Made by a program: the position numbers and the translations under genes
Shown: in pieces, positions 26,623-35,373 of the stretch
Layout of the letters: each line of letters begins with the position of its first letter
Position numbering within the stretch: position 1 is the stretch's first letter
The notes under the pieces: model-generated
What the model saw: the letters and a program-made list of their open reading frames with translations, nothing else
The model's database searches: none
What the model was told of the DNA's origin: nothing
Source of the DNA: Rickettsiales bacterium
Lineage (GTDB): Bacteria > Pseudomonadota > Alphaproteobacteria > Rickettsiales > UBA998
Direction of reading: 5' to 3'
Assembly (NCBI GenBank): GCA_024304995.1
Contig: JAMWZD010000003.1
Coordinates: 186,001 to 250,000 of the forward strand
Length of the DNA stretch: 64,000 nucleotides

Positions 26623-26891
26623 AACTCCACATCTCACATTTCTCGCATATTATGACGCAATATCTGTGTTCTATGCTTTCAGAGCATGAGTTGTGTAATC
26701 CATATGATGCGGATGTGATCATTGTGGATGATAAAACAAAGATTATTGCTAAAACAAAGCATCTGGTCTGCACCACTGAGAATGATGCAGATGCAATTAA
26801 GGCATTGATGGCATCAGGTGCAGATGAAGTGCTGATTCTGCCTGCAACCAAAGAAATTCTGGACGAAAAACTGAAACTTCTTGCATCATGA
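26619..26891 (+). CDS. small degenerate receiver-like protein in the cheY position
   Basis: 90 residues between cheW and cheB, where cheY commonly lies. From residue ~29 it follows the second half of a receiver domain: DADVIIVDD (like strand beta-3), then LVCTTENDADAIKALMASGADEVLILPA, then a final helix. The region normally carrying the first two strands is replaced by a His/Cys-containing segment, and the conserved Lys before Pro (KP) is replaced by Leu (LILP). Phosphorylation therefore looks lost or altered. ATGA overlaps on both sides show it is translated with the operon. Identification as a receiver relative is my inference from the pattern. Confidence 0.8.
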   Translation: MKLHISHFSHIMTQYLCSMLSEHELCNPYDADVIIVDDKTKIIAKTKHLVCTTENDADAIKALMASGADEVLILPATKEILDEKLKLLAS

Positions 26892-27931
26892 CGCAAACAC
26901 CCATCCGTGTTATCGTAACTGATGATTCATCCACGGTGCGTTCGCTGATAACGCGTATGCTTCGTGGGGAAGCGGATATTGAAGTGGTCAGCACCGCAGA
27001 TGATGGTGTTATTGCTGTGCAGCAGGCAAAAAAAATGCAACCTGACATAATGCTGCTTGATATTGAAATGCCCAATATGGACGGGTTGACTGCGTTGCCG
27101 CTCATTCTGGAAGCATCTCCGCAAACGAAAGTGATTATTGCATCCACGCTAACAGCACGAAATGCGAATATCAGTCTGAAAGCGCTGGAACTCGGCGCAT
27201 CAGATTATGTGCAAAAACCCAATTTACAACAGGAAGGTGGAGTCGAGAAATTCAGGCATCAACTGGCGTTTAAAATTCGCGCGCTTGGAGCATCTGAACG
27301 TGGCACGCAGACGGTTTCCGCTCATTATAGCGCCCTTGCTGACCATGTGATTCGCCCAAAAGCGGTTGCGATTGCTGCTTCCACTGGCGGGCCAATGGCG
27401 ATTACGCGCCTAGCTAAAGAACTGGGCAATCATCTTTCTCATGTGCCAGTGTTTATCACACAACATATGCCTGCCACCTTCACAGGCGTGTTTGCCAGCA
27501 ACATTAATGAAGCAGGCGGCATGTTCTGCAAAGAAGCTGAACAGGGAGAGGTGGTTAAATCTGGCACGATGTATCTTGCCCCTGGGGATTATCATATGCG
27601 CGTGGCGAAGCGGGAGGGGAATTGCATCATTCAGCTTGGGCAGGATGCACCTGTGAATTACTGCCGTCCTTCTGCCGACCCGATGATTCTTTCACTGGCT
27701 GAATATTACGGCTCAGAATTATTGCTGGTGGTGCTAACAGGCATGGGGCGTGACGGGTTGGACGGTGCTACTATTCTGCATCAGGCAGGAGGAACGATTA
27801 TATCTCAGGATAAGGCAACATCTGCCGTGTGGGGGATGCCGAAAGCAATTTATGAAGCCAATATTGCCAGCGCCATTTTGCCGCTGGATGATATTGCAGG
27901 TCACATCTTAACCTTGTGTCGCCCGTCATGA
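26888..27931 (+). CDS. cheB: chemoreceptor methylesterase CheB
   Basis: 347 residues: receiver domain with Asp58 in IMLLDIEMPNMDG and KP switch residue in YVQKPN, a short linker, then the methylesterase/deamidase domain with catalytic Ser in AASTGGPMAI, His in ITQHMPATFTGVFA and Asp in GMGRDGLDGA. Removes methyl groups added by CheR to reset receptors. ATGA overlaps with both neighbours. Confidence 0.96.
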   Translation: MTQTPIRVIVTDDSSTVRSLITRMLRGEADIEVVSTADDGVIAVQQAKKMQPDIMLLDIEMPNMDGLTALPLILEASPQTKVIIASTLTARNANISLKALELGASDYVQKPNLQQEGGVEKFRHQLAFKIRALGASERGTQTVSAHYSALADHVIRPKAVAIAASTGGPMAITRLAKELGNHLSHVPVFITQHMPATFTGVFASNINEAGGMFCKEAEQGEVVKSGTMYLAPGDYHMRVAKREGNCIIQLGQDAPVNYCRPSADPMILSLAEYYGSELLLVVLTGMGRDGLDGATILHQAGGTIISQDKATSAVWGMPKAIYEANIASAILPLDDIAGHILTLCRPS

Positions 27932-28713
27932 AGCCATACCTCACCATACTAAGCCAGTATCTGGCGAAAAGCAGCGGCATTGCACTGGGTGCAGATAAGG
28001 AATATCTGTTTGAAATGCGGCTAAAACCACTAATGCGGGAGCTGGAGTGTCATTCTTTAAAGGAGCTTTCAGAAAAACTGCCGCTCCATGCTGAAAATGC
28101 GTCTTTTCAGGCAAGTTTTGTGGAAGCAATGACCACGAATGAATCCATGTTTTTCCGTGACGTACACCCGTTTGATGCGCTCCGCCATCATGTGTTTCCC
28201 GCATTAAAAGAAAAGGAAAATGTAGAATTATGGAGTTGTGCCTGCGCAGCAGGGCAGGAGGCATATAGTCTCGCCATTTTAGCAGAAGAAGCAGGGCTAA
28301 AAGATTATCAGATATTAGCGACAGACATTGACAACACAATGATTTCCCGCGCACATGAAGGCATTTATACGCAGTTTGAAATTCAGCGCGGCTTAAAAAC
28401 AGAGCAGATGCTTAACTATTTTACCTCAACAGATGCGCATCACTGGCAGGTGAAGCAAAGGCTGAAAAAGAATATTACTTTTATGCAGGATAATCTGTTA
28501 TTTCCGCGTTACAACAAAAAATATGACGTGATTCTGTGTCGCTATGTGTTGATTTATTTCGATGAAGCGACCAAGCTGCGCATTGTAAACATGTTGCGCG
28601 ATATGCTGAAAAGCGGCGGCATATTGCTGCTCGGCAGTGCTGAAACCATGCCTGCCAATATTTCAGGATTAACCGCCTGCACATTTGACAGAACAGTGTT
28701 TGTGAAAGACTAG
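27928..28713 (+). CDS. cheR: chemoreceptor methyltransferase CheR
   Basis: 261 residues. Methylates receptor glutamates using S-adenosylmethionine. N-terminal helical domain (EYLFEMRLKPLMRELECHSL), then the SAM-binding ELWSCACAAGQEAYSLAIL and the catalytic-region FFRDVHPFDALR. I chose the ATG at 27928, which gives the same four-base overlap with cheB as the other junctions; a GTG at 27916 is in frame. Its 3' end overlaps the convergent DUF2474 gene by four bases. Confidence 0.95.
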   Translation: MKPYLTILSQYLAKSSGIALGADKEYLFEMRLKPLMRELECHSLKELSEKLPLHAENASFQASFVEAMTTNESMFFRDVHPFDALRHHVFPALKEKENVELWSCACAAGQEAYSLAILAEEAGLKDYQILATDIDNTMISRAHEGIYTQFEIQRGLKTEQMLNYFTSTDAHHWQVKQRLKKNITFMQDNLLFPRYNKKYDVILCRYVLIYFDEATKLRIVNMLRDMLKSGGILLLGSAETMPANISGLTACTFDRTVFVKD

Positions 28714-28838
28714 ATGCCCATCATCCATTTGATGAGGCTGCCTAGCACGAACATGCTGCACAACCCACCACACCAAAGCAGCACAAACCATGCCCATTGC
28801 TTTTGCGTTTTGCTTAACCGATTAATATAATGCTTCAT
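28710..28838 (-). CDS. DUF2474 small subunit of the bd-type oxidase
   Basis: A 42-residue membrane protein read from the minus strand: start MKHYINRLSKTQKQWAWFVL, then a single hydrophobic helix (WCGGLCSMFVLGSLI) and the ending KWMMGI. The Trp-x-Trp-Phe entry to one helix is the DUF2474 pattern, and DUF2474 genes sit downstream of cyanide-insensitive cydAB operons, playing a role like CydX. The start lies inside the last 17 bases of cydB and a GAGGA site lies about ten bases upstream. Its stop overlaps the convergent cheR stop. Easily missed because of its size. Confidence 0.82.
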   Translation of the reverse strand: MKHYINRLSKTQKQWAWFVLLWCGGLCSMFVLGSLIKWMMGI

Positions 28839-29844
28839 GGGATGATTTTCCTCTGAACACATAATAGCAATATGCAGTGTAACTCAGAATAATTGGTAGT
28901 AATATCACCGTGCCAATCAGCATAATAGATTGTGAGGTGGAAGCGGCTGCAGCTTCCCAGAGTGTGAATTTGTAGGGTACAATCCACGGATATAAGCTAA
29001 TGCCAAAACCGATATAGCCTAATGTGAACACGGCAATCACCAGAAAGAACGGACGTGCTTCGCGCACATTGCCGCTAAAATCTTTCCATAAAAGCCCCAG
29101 CACCATCAGGCTGATAATGGGCAGAATGGAGAGATACAGCATGTTTGGCATACTCAGCCATAAATCATAAAAGCGTTGTTCTATGAACGGCACATAGATG
29201 CTTACACCTGCCATGCCAACAATTGTGCCGAGCAATAAATAGCGCCCTGTGCTGCGCGCCCAGCGTTGCGTTTCGCCTTCGGTTTTCATCACCAGCCATG
29301 CAGAGCCGAGCAGGGCATAAGCGCCGAGCAATGCAACACCAGTGAGCAGGGCAAAAGGATTGACCCAGTCAAAACTACCACCTGCGAAGCTGCGCCCGTT
29401 GACTTCCACTCCTTGCACAAAATTGCCAAGAATGATGCCTTGCATAAATGCAGCAATGGTGGAACCATAAAAGAAGCATTTATCCCAGATGTGGCGTTGG
29501 GCAGGCGCTGCTTTGAAGCGCAATTCAAATGCTACGCCGCGGAAAATTAAGCCAAGTAACATAATAATCAATGGAATGTAGAATGCAGGCAGCAACACGG
29601 CATATGCTACAGGGAAAGCGACCAGCAAGCCGCCACCACCCAGCACCAGCCATGTTTCATTGCCATCCCAGTATGGCGAGATGGAATTCATCATGCGGCT
29701 GCGGCATTTGTCTGTTGGTGCGAAAGGGAACAGGATGCCACATCCCAAATCCAGCCCGTCCAGCACGGCATAGAGGAACACGGCAGTGGCAATAATAAAG
29801 CCCCAGAGAAATGGTAAATCCAGCCAGCTTGAAAAATCTATCAT
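28822..29844 (-). CDS. cydB: cytochrome bd-type quinol oxidase subunit II
   Basis: 340-residue inner-membrane subunit with about eight to nine helices. The FLYAVLDGLDLGCGILFPF and ISPYWDGNETWLVLGGGG motifs are diagnostic. With CydA it oxidises quinol and reduces oxygen to water at low oxygen. Its start overlaps cydA's stop by four bases and a small DUF2474 gene overlaps its 3' end, which points to the cyanide-insensitive (Cio) branch. Confidence 0.95.
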   Translation of the reverse strand: MIDFSSWLDLPFLWGFIIATAVFLYAVLDGLDLGCGILFPFAPTDKCRSRMMNSISPYWDGNETWLVLGGGGLLVAFPVAYAVLLPAFYIPLIIMLLGLIFRGVAFELRFKAAPAQRHIWDKCFFYGSTIAAFMQGIILGNFVQGVEVNGRSFAGGSFDWVNPFALLTGVALLGAYALLGSAWLVMKTEGETQRWARSTGRYLLLGTIVGMAGVSIYVPFIEQRFYDLWLSMPNMLYLSILPIISLMVLGLLWKDFSGNVREARPFFLVIAVFTLGYIGFGISLYPWIVPYKFTLWEAAAASTSQSIMLIGTVILLPIILSYTAYCYYVFRGKSSHEALY

Positions 29845-31250
29845 GTTGTCCTCGCATCCATGTCTTTGTCCAACTCCTCGCGTGGCACAGAGCCGACTTT
29901 GCTGTGTTTATAATATTTCTCACCATCATCAATCGCCTGCGGGCCTTTGCCGATGAGCTTGAGAATATAGTAGGTTCCTGCACCAAAGATAGTGATATAG
30001 ACCAGCACAAACGCCACGAGTGACCACAGCACCGCCCCCGCTGCCACGGGGGAGATGCTCTCCACCGTGCGAATCACGCCATATGCCGTGTAGGGTTGCC
30101 TGCCGACTTCGGTGACAAACCAGCCTGCCAGCACAGCGATGAAACCAGAGGGAGTCATTGCCATGCACAACAGTTGAAACGGTTTTGTAGTGAAGAGTTT
30201 TTTGCGCATATACAGCACTGCGCCTATAATCCCCGTAAACAACATTGCCATGCCAATACCCACCATTACGCGGAATGACCAGAACACAATCATGACAGGC
30301 GGACGGTCTTCTTTCGGCACATCCTTTAAGCCAGGAATTTCACCATCTGCTGAGCCTGTCAGCACAATGCTTGCCATGTTGGGCAGTTTAATTGCGTAAT
30401 CCGTGCTTTCATTCTCTTCATTTGGTAAACCAAATAAATAAAGCGGTTTGTTTGTTCCACGCTCCCAATTGCCTTCCATCGCGGCGACCTTAATGGGCTG
30501 ATGTTCCAGCGTATTCTCACCATGCGCATGTCCGATGAGGATTTGTAGCGGCGTGACGAACACCGCCATAATCATCGCCATGCCCACCATCACACGCGCA
30601 TGTTCCTGAAATTCTTTTTTCCACAAATAATACGACCCAATGCCACCCACCACAAATGCTGTTGTAAGATACGCTGCCGTAATCATATGCGCATAACGAT
30701 ATGGGAAAGAAGGGTTAAAGATGATCTCCATCCAGCTTGTGGGATAGAGCAACCCATCCGATCCTATCTCAAAGCCTTGCGGCGTTTGCATCCAGCTATT
30801 CGCTGCCAGAATCCAAAATCCTGAAATCAGCGTGCCGACCGCCACAATACAGGTGGAGGCAAAATGCATCTTCTCACTCACGCGTCCCCAGCCAAACAGC
30901 ATGATGCCGAGGAAAGATGCTTCCAGAAAGAATGCTGTTAGCACTTCATAGCCCAGCAAAGGACCAATCACATTGCCGACTTTGTCTGAGAAGACAGACC
31001 AGTTTGTGCCGAATTGGTAGGACATCACCACGCCAGAGACCACCCCAAGCCCGAAACACACCGCGAAAATCTTAATCCACATGCGGTAAATTTCCTGATA
31101 CACCTTATTGCCCGTGCGCAAATAGCGAAATTCCACCACTGCCAGCCAGCTTGCCAGACCAATGGTGAAAGCAGGGAAAATAATATGGAATGAAATGGTA
31201 AACGCAAATTGCAATCGCGCCAGTAACACGGGGTCAAGAAAATCAGCCAT
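29841..31250 (-). CDS. cydA: cytochrome bd-type quinol oxidase subunit I
   Basis: 469 residues; carries the three hemes and the quinol site. His22 in FTISFHIIFPAFTIG is the expected heme ligand, the RPPVMIVFWSFRVMVG segment holds the other axial region, and WFVTEVGRQPYTAYG is the conserved periplasmic motif. The Q loop is short (total length well below the ~520 of E. coli CydA), as in Cio-type oxidases. First gene of the cydA-cydB-DUF2474 unit. No cydDC maturation genes in view. Confidence 0.95.
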   Translation of the reverse strand: MADFLDPVLLARLQFAFTISFHIIFPAFTIGLASWLAVVEFRYLRTGNKVYQEIYRMWIKIFAVCFGLGVVSGVVMSYQFGTNWSVFSDKVGNVIGPLLGYEVLTAFFLEASFLGIMLFGWGRVSEKMHFASTCIVAVGTLISGFWILAANSWMQTPQGFEIGSDGLLYPTSWMEIIFNPSFPYRYAHMITAAYLTTAFVVGGIGSYYLWKKEFQEHARVMVGMAMIMAVFVTPLQILIGHAHGENTLEHQPIKVAAMEGNWERGTNKPLYLFGLPNEENESTDYAIKLPNMASIVLTGSADGEIPGLKDVPKEDRPPVMIVFWSFRVMVGIGMAMLFTGIIGAVLYMRKKLFTTKPFQLLCMAMTPSGFIAVLAGWFVTEVGRQPYTAYGVIRTVESISPVAAGAVLWSLVAFVLVYITIFGAGTYYILKLIGKGPQAIDDGEKYYKHSKVGSVPREELDKDMDARTT

Positions 31251-31336
31251 GCGAACCTCTTTGATGTATGGTTATAATGTAGGCATAAAACGCAAAATAA
31301 CAAGTTACAATGCCGTATAGTAAGCGCTCTACCCAT

Positions 31337-32095
31337 ATGAAATATTTCGTGTATAATGATGTGGTGAAAATTCTGATTATTATATTTACGTTGCTTTCGA
31401 TGCCTGCTTTTGCCTCTCCCGTCTCCCACACGGGTGGACCTTCTGTGACGAAAGGACAGTTGACTACGGAAGCGCGGCTGGGATATTCAACAGATGGTGA
31501 CAGACCATCGCAGGATAATCGCATATTTACGCGGGTGCATGTGGATTATGGTTTTACGGATTATTATGCGCTGCGCATTGGCTGGAACCAGCAAAAACCA
31601 GACAATGACCATTTCAGACATACGGATATTCGTTTGGAAAACCGTTTTCAGTTTTTTAAAAAGAAAGAGGACGGGTGGGATTTTGGTGCGCGGCTGTCTT
31701 ACGTGCAAAATGCAGATAATGAACCCGCAAAAGCGCGGTTTCGTTTGCTGGCAGAAACCGACATCGCGCCAGACTGGAGCCTGCGAGGCAACATTTTCTT
31801 CATGCATGATGTGGGTGAAAATGCGCAGCGCGGGCTGGAGCTGGATATTCGCACGCAACTCATGCACCGCTTAGATTATCAGGGTGAGTTGATTACCTCT
31901 GCAAGGGTGGGGGCAGAGTTATTTAACGATATTGGGCGGCTGGAAGAAAGCTATTCCGAGCAGTTTCACAGCGTGGGCGGCGTAGCAAAATTTGACCACC
32001 CGAATGATTTATACACCGTCTGGGCATATCACCGAGGCATCAGCCACGCACACCCTGATGATACGTTTAAATTTGTACTGGGGCGGAAGTTTTAG
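31337..32095 (+). CDS. outer-membrane beta-barrel protein, hypothetical
   Basis: About 252 residues. A signal peptide (VVKILIIIFTLLSMPAFA) is followed by alternating beta strands typical of a barrel (TEARLGYSTDG, FTRVHVDYGFTDYYALRIGW, GWDFGARLSYVQNA), and the protein ends in Phe (FKFVLGRKF), the usual outer-membrane insertion signal. An in-frame ATG at 31310 would add nine residues. No family name can be given. It lies between cydA (divergent) and an M48 protease. Confidence 0.8.
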   Translation: MKYFVYNDVVKILIIIFTLLSMPAFASPVSHTGGPSVTKGQLTTEARLGYSTDGDRPSQDNRIFTRVHVDYGFTDYYALRIGWNQQKPDNDHFRHTDIRLENRFQFFKKKEDGWDFGARLSYVQNADNEPAKARFRLLAETDIAPDWSLRGNIFFMHDVGENAQRGLELDIRTQLMHRLDYQGELITSARVGAELFNDIGRLEESYSEQFHSVGGVAKFDHPNDLYTVWAYHRGISHAHPDDTFKFVLGRKF

Positions 32096-32154
32096 ACTGT
32101 CATAATTTTGACGCATGAATTTGCTTAAATAATTTCCTGAATATTGGAAGTAGT

Positions 32155-33009
32155 ATGCAACTTGAAGAATTTCTATCTGAATTAAAAGCTGAACAGGTTG
32201 ATTTGTCGAAAGCCATGGGGTTTCGTGATTGTATCAACAAAATCTCTCAAAAAATACAGTTAGGAGACATAGAATTACATATGGTTGATACCACGTTGAG
32301 TGCAGCTAAGCAAAGTTTTGATCCTATAATATATACATTTTTGAATGCGCCAGCAGCTGCATCATGCGCTAAAGATAAAATTATAATGAATGATAAAATT
32401 ATGGATCTTTTCGGCGCTCAAAGCCTCAATCATGCATTACCTGATGAATTACAGGCTGTCATCGCGCATGAATGTTATCATTGTAATCATTATACAGAGC
32501 AAAAGTTAGGTCAAACATTACCCATCTTTGCGTTACCTGCTATTACTATGTTAGGGGTTTATCTGTATGATAAAGCTAAAGAAAAATCTGAAAAAGAATA
32601 TGGTGATAATCCAACTAAGCAACAGATTTCTGAAAGTCTGAATAATGTCTATAATGAAGCAGATGCCCACTCTATGTCGCTAAATAAAAATGAGACTATG
32701 TCAGAGCCAAGAACCTTTAAACAAAACTTGCTAACATTTGGGAAATACGCTGCGGCAGGAGCATTGGGGCTTGCTGGTGGTGTGTTACTTTCAAAAATGG
32801 TTGACAGGCATCATGAGTTTAAAGCTGATGCATTTGCAGCAGAGATAGTAGGAAAAGATGCAATGAAAAATGCTCTGGAAAAACTTGCAACTGTGTATAA
32901 GGAAAAAGAAATTTTAGATCAGTTTCACCCAGTAGTGCAAACTGTTTTTAAGGTTCTAAACTCACATCCAACTTTTGATCGTCGCATTGATGCCCTAAAT
33001 TGTTTATAA
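32155..33009 (+). CDS. M48-family zinc metalloprotease
   Basis: 284 residues. The zinc site HECYH (residues 105-109, in [13 protein letters not shown]) and the third ligand region [10 protein letters not shown] (E221, D225) mark the M48 family. Two hydrophobic segments ([17 protein letters not shown] and [15 protein letters not shown]) bracket the insertion between the two metal motifs, so it is probably membrane-bound with the active site facing the cytoplasm, as in HtpX. Shorter N-terminal membrane part than HtpX. AT-rich compared with lipA. Its 3' end overlaps lipA's 3' end by six bases. Confidence 0.88.
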   Translation: MQLEEFLSELKAEQVDLSKAMGFRDCINKISQKIQLGDIELHMVDTTLSAAKQSFDPIIYTFLNAPAAASCAKDKIIMNDKIMDLFGAQSLNHALPDELQAVIAHECYHCNHYTEQKLGQTLPIFALPAITMLGVYLYDKAKEKSEKEYGDNPTKQQISESLNNVYNEADAHSMSLNKNETMSEPRTFKQNLLTFGKYAAAGALGLAGGVLLSKMVDRHHEFKADAFAAEIVGKDAMKNALEKLATVYKEKEILDQFHPVVQTVFKVLNSHPTFDRRIDALNCL

Positions 33010-33957
33010 CGCCTCTCTCGCAAGCAGCGCATCGCGGTTCTTCCGCATCTGCGCAAAGTCATCTCCCGCGTGGTACGATGAGCGGGTGAGGGGTGAACTT
33101 GCCACCATCAGGAATCCTTTGGCTTTTGCCATGCGTTTGTAATAACGAAATTCGTCTGGCGTGACGTAGCGTTCCACGCGTGCATGGCGCGGGGTGGGTT
33201 GAAGATATTGTCCGATGGTGATGAAATCCACATCTGCCGCGCGCAAATCATCCATCACCTGCAGCACTTCGTCTTTGCTTTCGCCCAACCCCACCATCAA
33301 ACCAGATTTGGTGAACATGGACGGGTCACGCTCTTTCACTTTTTTGAGCAAATGCAGAGAATGGAAATATCGCGCGCCCGGGCGAATGGATTTGTAAAGC
33401 CGTGGCACAGTTTCAATATTGTGATTATACACGTCAGGGCGTGCATCAATCACGATGTCTTCCGCGCCATCTTTGCGGAGGAAATCAGGCGTTAAAATCT
33501 CAATCGTGGTGTTGGGGGAGGTCATGCGGATTTTTTGGATGCACTGCGCGAAATGCTCCGCGCCACCATCTTCCAGATCATCCCTGTCCACAGAGGTAAT
33601 CACCACATGATTCAACCCAAGCTCGCCCACGGCGGCAGCGAGATTATCTGGCTCATGTGGGTCCAGCAAATCCGGGCGACCTGTTTCAATGTTGCAAAAG
33701 GCACATGCACGTGTGCAGACGCTGCCCAAAATCATCACCGTGGCATGTTTCTTGCTCCAGCATTCGCCAATGTTCGGGCAGGCGGCTTCTTCGCACACCG
33801 TGTTCAAACGCTTGGTGCGCATCAGGTTTTCCGTCTTCTTATATTCTGGGGAGACGGGCGCTTTAACGCGAATCCAGTCTGGTTTTGGCAGTTTTACGGG
33901 TGCATCTGTTTGTGCGGTGTCTGCAACATGTTCCATATAATTCAGTATCTCAGCCAT
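33004..33957 (-). CDS. lipA: lipoyl synthase
   Basis: Radical SAM enzyme that inserts two sulfurs into octanoyl groups on pyruvate and 2-oxoglutarate dehydrogenase E2 and glycine cleavage H protein. 317 residues. The auxiliary cluster motif [12 protein letters not shown], the radical SAM motif [13 protein letters not shown] and the C-terminal [15 protein letters not shown] are all present. Divergent from rpoZ over 84 bases. No lipB in view. Confidence 0.97.
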   Translation of the reverse strand: MAEILNYMEHVADTAQTDAPVKLPKPDWIRVKAPVSPEYKKTENLMRTKRLNTVCEEAACPNIGECWSKKHATVMILGSVCTRACAFCNIETGRPDLLDPHEPDNLAAAVGELGLNHVVITSVDRDDLEDGGAEHFAQCIQKIRMTSPNTTIEILTPDFLRKDGAEDIVIDARPDVYNHNIETVPRLYKSIRPGARYFHSLHLLKKVKERDPSMFTKSGLMVGLGESKDEVLQVMDDLRAADVDFITIGQYLQPTPRHARVERYVTPDEFRYYKRMAKAKGFLMVASSPLTRSSYHAGDDFAQMRKNRDALLAREAL

Positions 33958-34041
33958 TTCATCTATTCAAGTAATGCTTGTAATGTAGCAAAAAGCCGCT
34001 ATATTGCAAGATTAATTAGACTTTATATATCTGGAGAAAAT

Positions 34042-34428
34042 ATGGCTCGCGTTACCGTTGAAGATTGTGTAGAAATTGTCCCTAACCGTTTTGATTTGGT
34101 GGTGGTTGCAGCACAAAGAGCAAAACAGATTGCGTCTGGTGCGCCATTGACGCTGGATCGTGATAATGATAAAGACGCGGTTGTGGCACTTCGTGAAATT
34201 GCTGAGAAATCTGTGGATACGGATACGCTTCGTGAAGAAACGATTCAGTCCTACACCACGCAACGCATGTCTGAGCAGTTTGATAGCGAGCCATATGAAG
34301 ATGATGCACCTGTAGCAATTAGCGCAGATGTGGAAGAAGCATTTTCTGAAGTAGCTCAAACTCAGGAAGAGCAAATGGACGAAATTGAAGGCAGCATGTC
34401 CTTTGAAGATGTCGATATTGACGATTAA
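34042..34428 (+). CDS. rpoZ: RNA polymerase omega subunit
   Basis: 128 residues. Helps assemble RNA polymerase. The start at 34042 is set by GGAG five bases upstream and by the conserved opening [20 protein letters not shown] followed by [13 protein letters not shown]; the frame is open far upstream but antisense to lipA. The C-terminal ~60 residues are acidic and longer than in E. coli, common in Alphaproteobacteria. A palindromic repeat (copy C) follows 27 bases after the stop. spoT, a usual neighbour, is absent. Confidence 0.95.
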   Translation: MARVTVEDCVEIVPNRFDLVVVAAQRAKQIASGAPLTLDRDNDKDAVVALREIAEKSVDTDTLREETIQSYTTQRMSEQFDSEPYEDDAPVAISADVEEAFSEVAQTQEEQMDEIEGSMSFEDVDIDD

Positions 34429-34455
34429 TATCTAAATTATTCTTATCATGTTATT

Positions 34456-34534
34456 GTCATGCTGAGCTTTGCGAAGCATCCAGAGACCCTTGCGCAAGAG
34501 GAGAGATGGGATTCTTCACTACGTTCAGAATGAC
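34456..34534. repeat. dispersed palindromic repeat, copy C
   Basis: GTCATGCTGA (34456-34465) with TTCAGAATGAC ending at 34534, and inner GAAGCATCC / GGGATTCTTC arms. Lies 27 bases after the rpoZ stop and 47 bases before the traX-like start, on the plus strand of both. Confidence 0.88.
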
Positions 34535-34581
34535 GTAAGATAATACGTTATGTAATTACTTCTTTGTGATATACTCACATA

Positions 34582-35373
34582 ATGCTGTCAAAAATACGTA
34601 AGAATGCGAATAAATATGGTGAGGCGATAACCTCTCACGATCTGCTGAAATGTGCTGCCGTGTTTTTCATGACGGTGGATCATGTTGGTTTTTTCTTCTT
34701 TCCCGATGAATTATGGTGGCGTGCATTTGGACGTATATGCGTGCCAATATGGTTTTTTCTGTTGGGGTTTTCGCGCCCCTCATCCCCCAGAAAAGATTTG
34801 TTGTGGCTTTGTTTGCTGATGATTATGGCAGATATTGCCTTTGTCAGCCCCATATTTCCTGTCAATATTCTCGCAACCATTTATGTGGCACGATATGTTA
34901 TAAATTATATGTCCATGCGCGACAAAGATGCATTCATGCTGTTGATATTCTCCTTTTCCTGCATTGTCATGGTGCCACTGACAGACCGTTTTATCGAATA
35001 TGGCTCATTAGTGTTTTTCTTTTCGCTCGCGGGATATTACCAGCGCTTTTTCCCAAAACACTGGTTGGGAACTGCAACAATGGTGCTAGGCTGGGCAGTG
35101 TTTAGCTGGTATCAGGCATATTTGTTCAAAATGGATATGGTGCAAAGCGTCGCGATGGCAATTATGCTGGCGGTAACGTGTGTGTTATTGCTGCGTTTTA
35201 AAACGCAAAATACGGCTTTTAATGGCGCGAATGCTGGCGGCACTCTGATGCGATATTTAGGGCGCAATACGCATTACTATTATGCATTTCATTATATTGC
35301 GCTGCAGGCAATAGACGCAGCACTTAATCCGCCAGCAAGCTGGCAGATTAAGTGGTTTTATCCATTATTTTAA
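34582..35373 (+). CDS. TraX-like membrane protein
   Basis: 263 residues with about eight hydrophobic helices. The opening HDLLKCAAVFFMTVDHVGFF and FGRICVPIWFFLLGFS match the TraX family (pfam TraX), named for F-pilin N-acetylation but widely found on chromosomes as putative acyltransferases of membrane substrates. No conjugation genes are nearby, so a role in surface acetylation is more likely. Overlaps the 3' end of aspC by nine bases. Confidence 0.87.
   Translation: MLSKIRKNANKYGEAITSHDLLKCAAVFFMTVDHVGFFFFPDELWWRAFGRICVPIWFFLLGFSRPSSPRKDLLWLCLLMIMADIAFVSPIFPVNILATIYVARYVINYMSMRDKDAFMLLIFSFSCIVMVPLTDRFIEYGSLVFFFSLAGYYQRFFPKHWLGTATMVLGWAVFSWYQAYLFKMDMVQSVAMAIMLAVTCVLLLRFKTQNTAFNGANAGGTLMRYLGRNTHYYYAFHYIALQAIDAALNPPASWQIKWFYPLF

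Noticed and set aside
33535-34041. Upstream extension of the rpoZ frame
   Set aside because: It runs antisense to lipA, while the omega subunit start and its GGAG site are at 34042.
34582-35373. Conjugative element suggested by the TraX-like gene
   Set aside because: TraX-family proteins are common on chromosomes and there is no relaxase or type IV secretion gene in the window.
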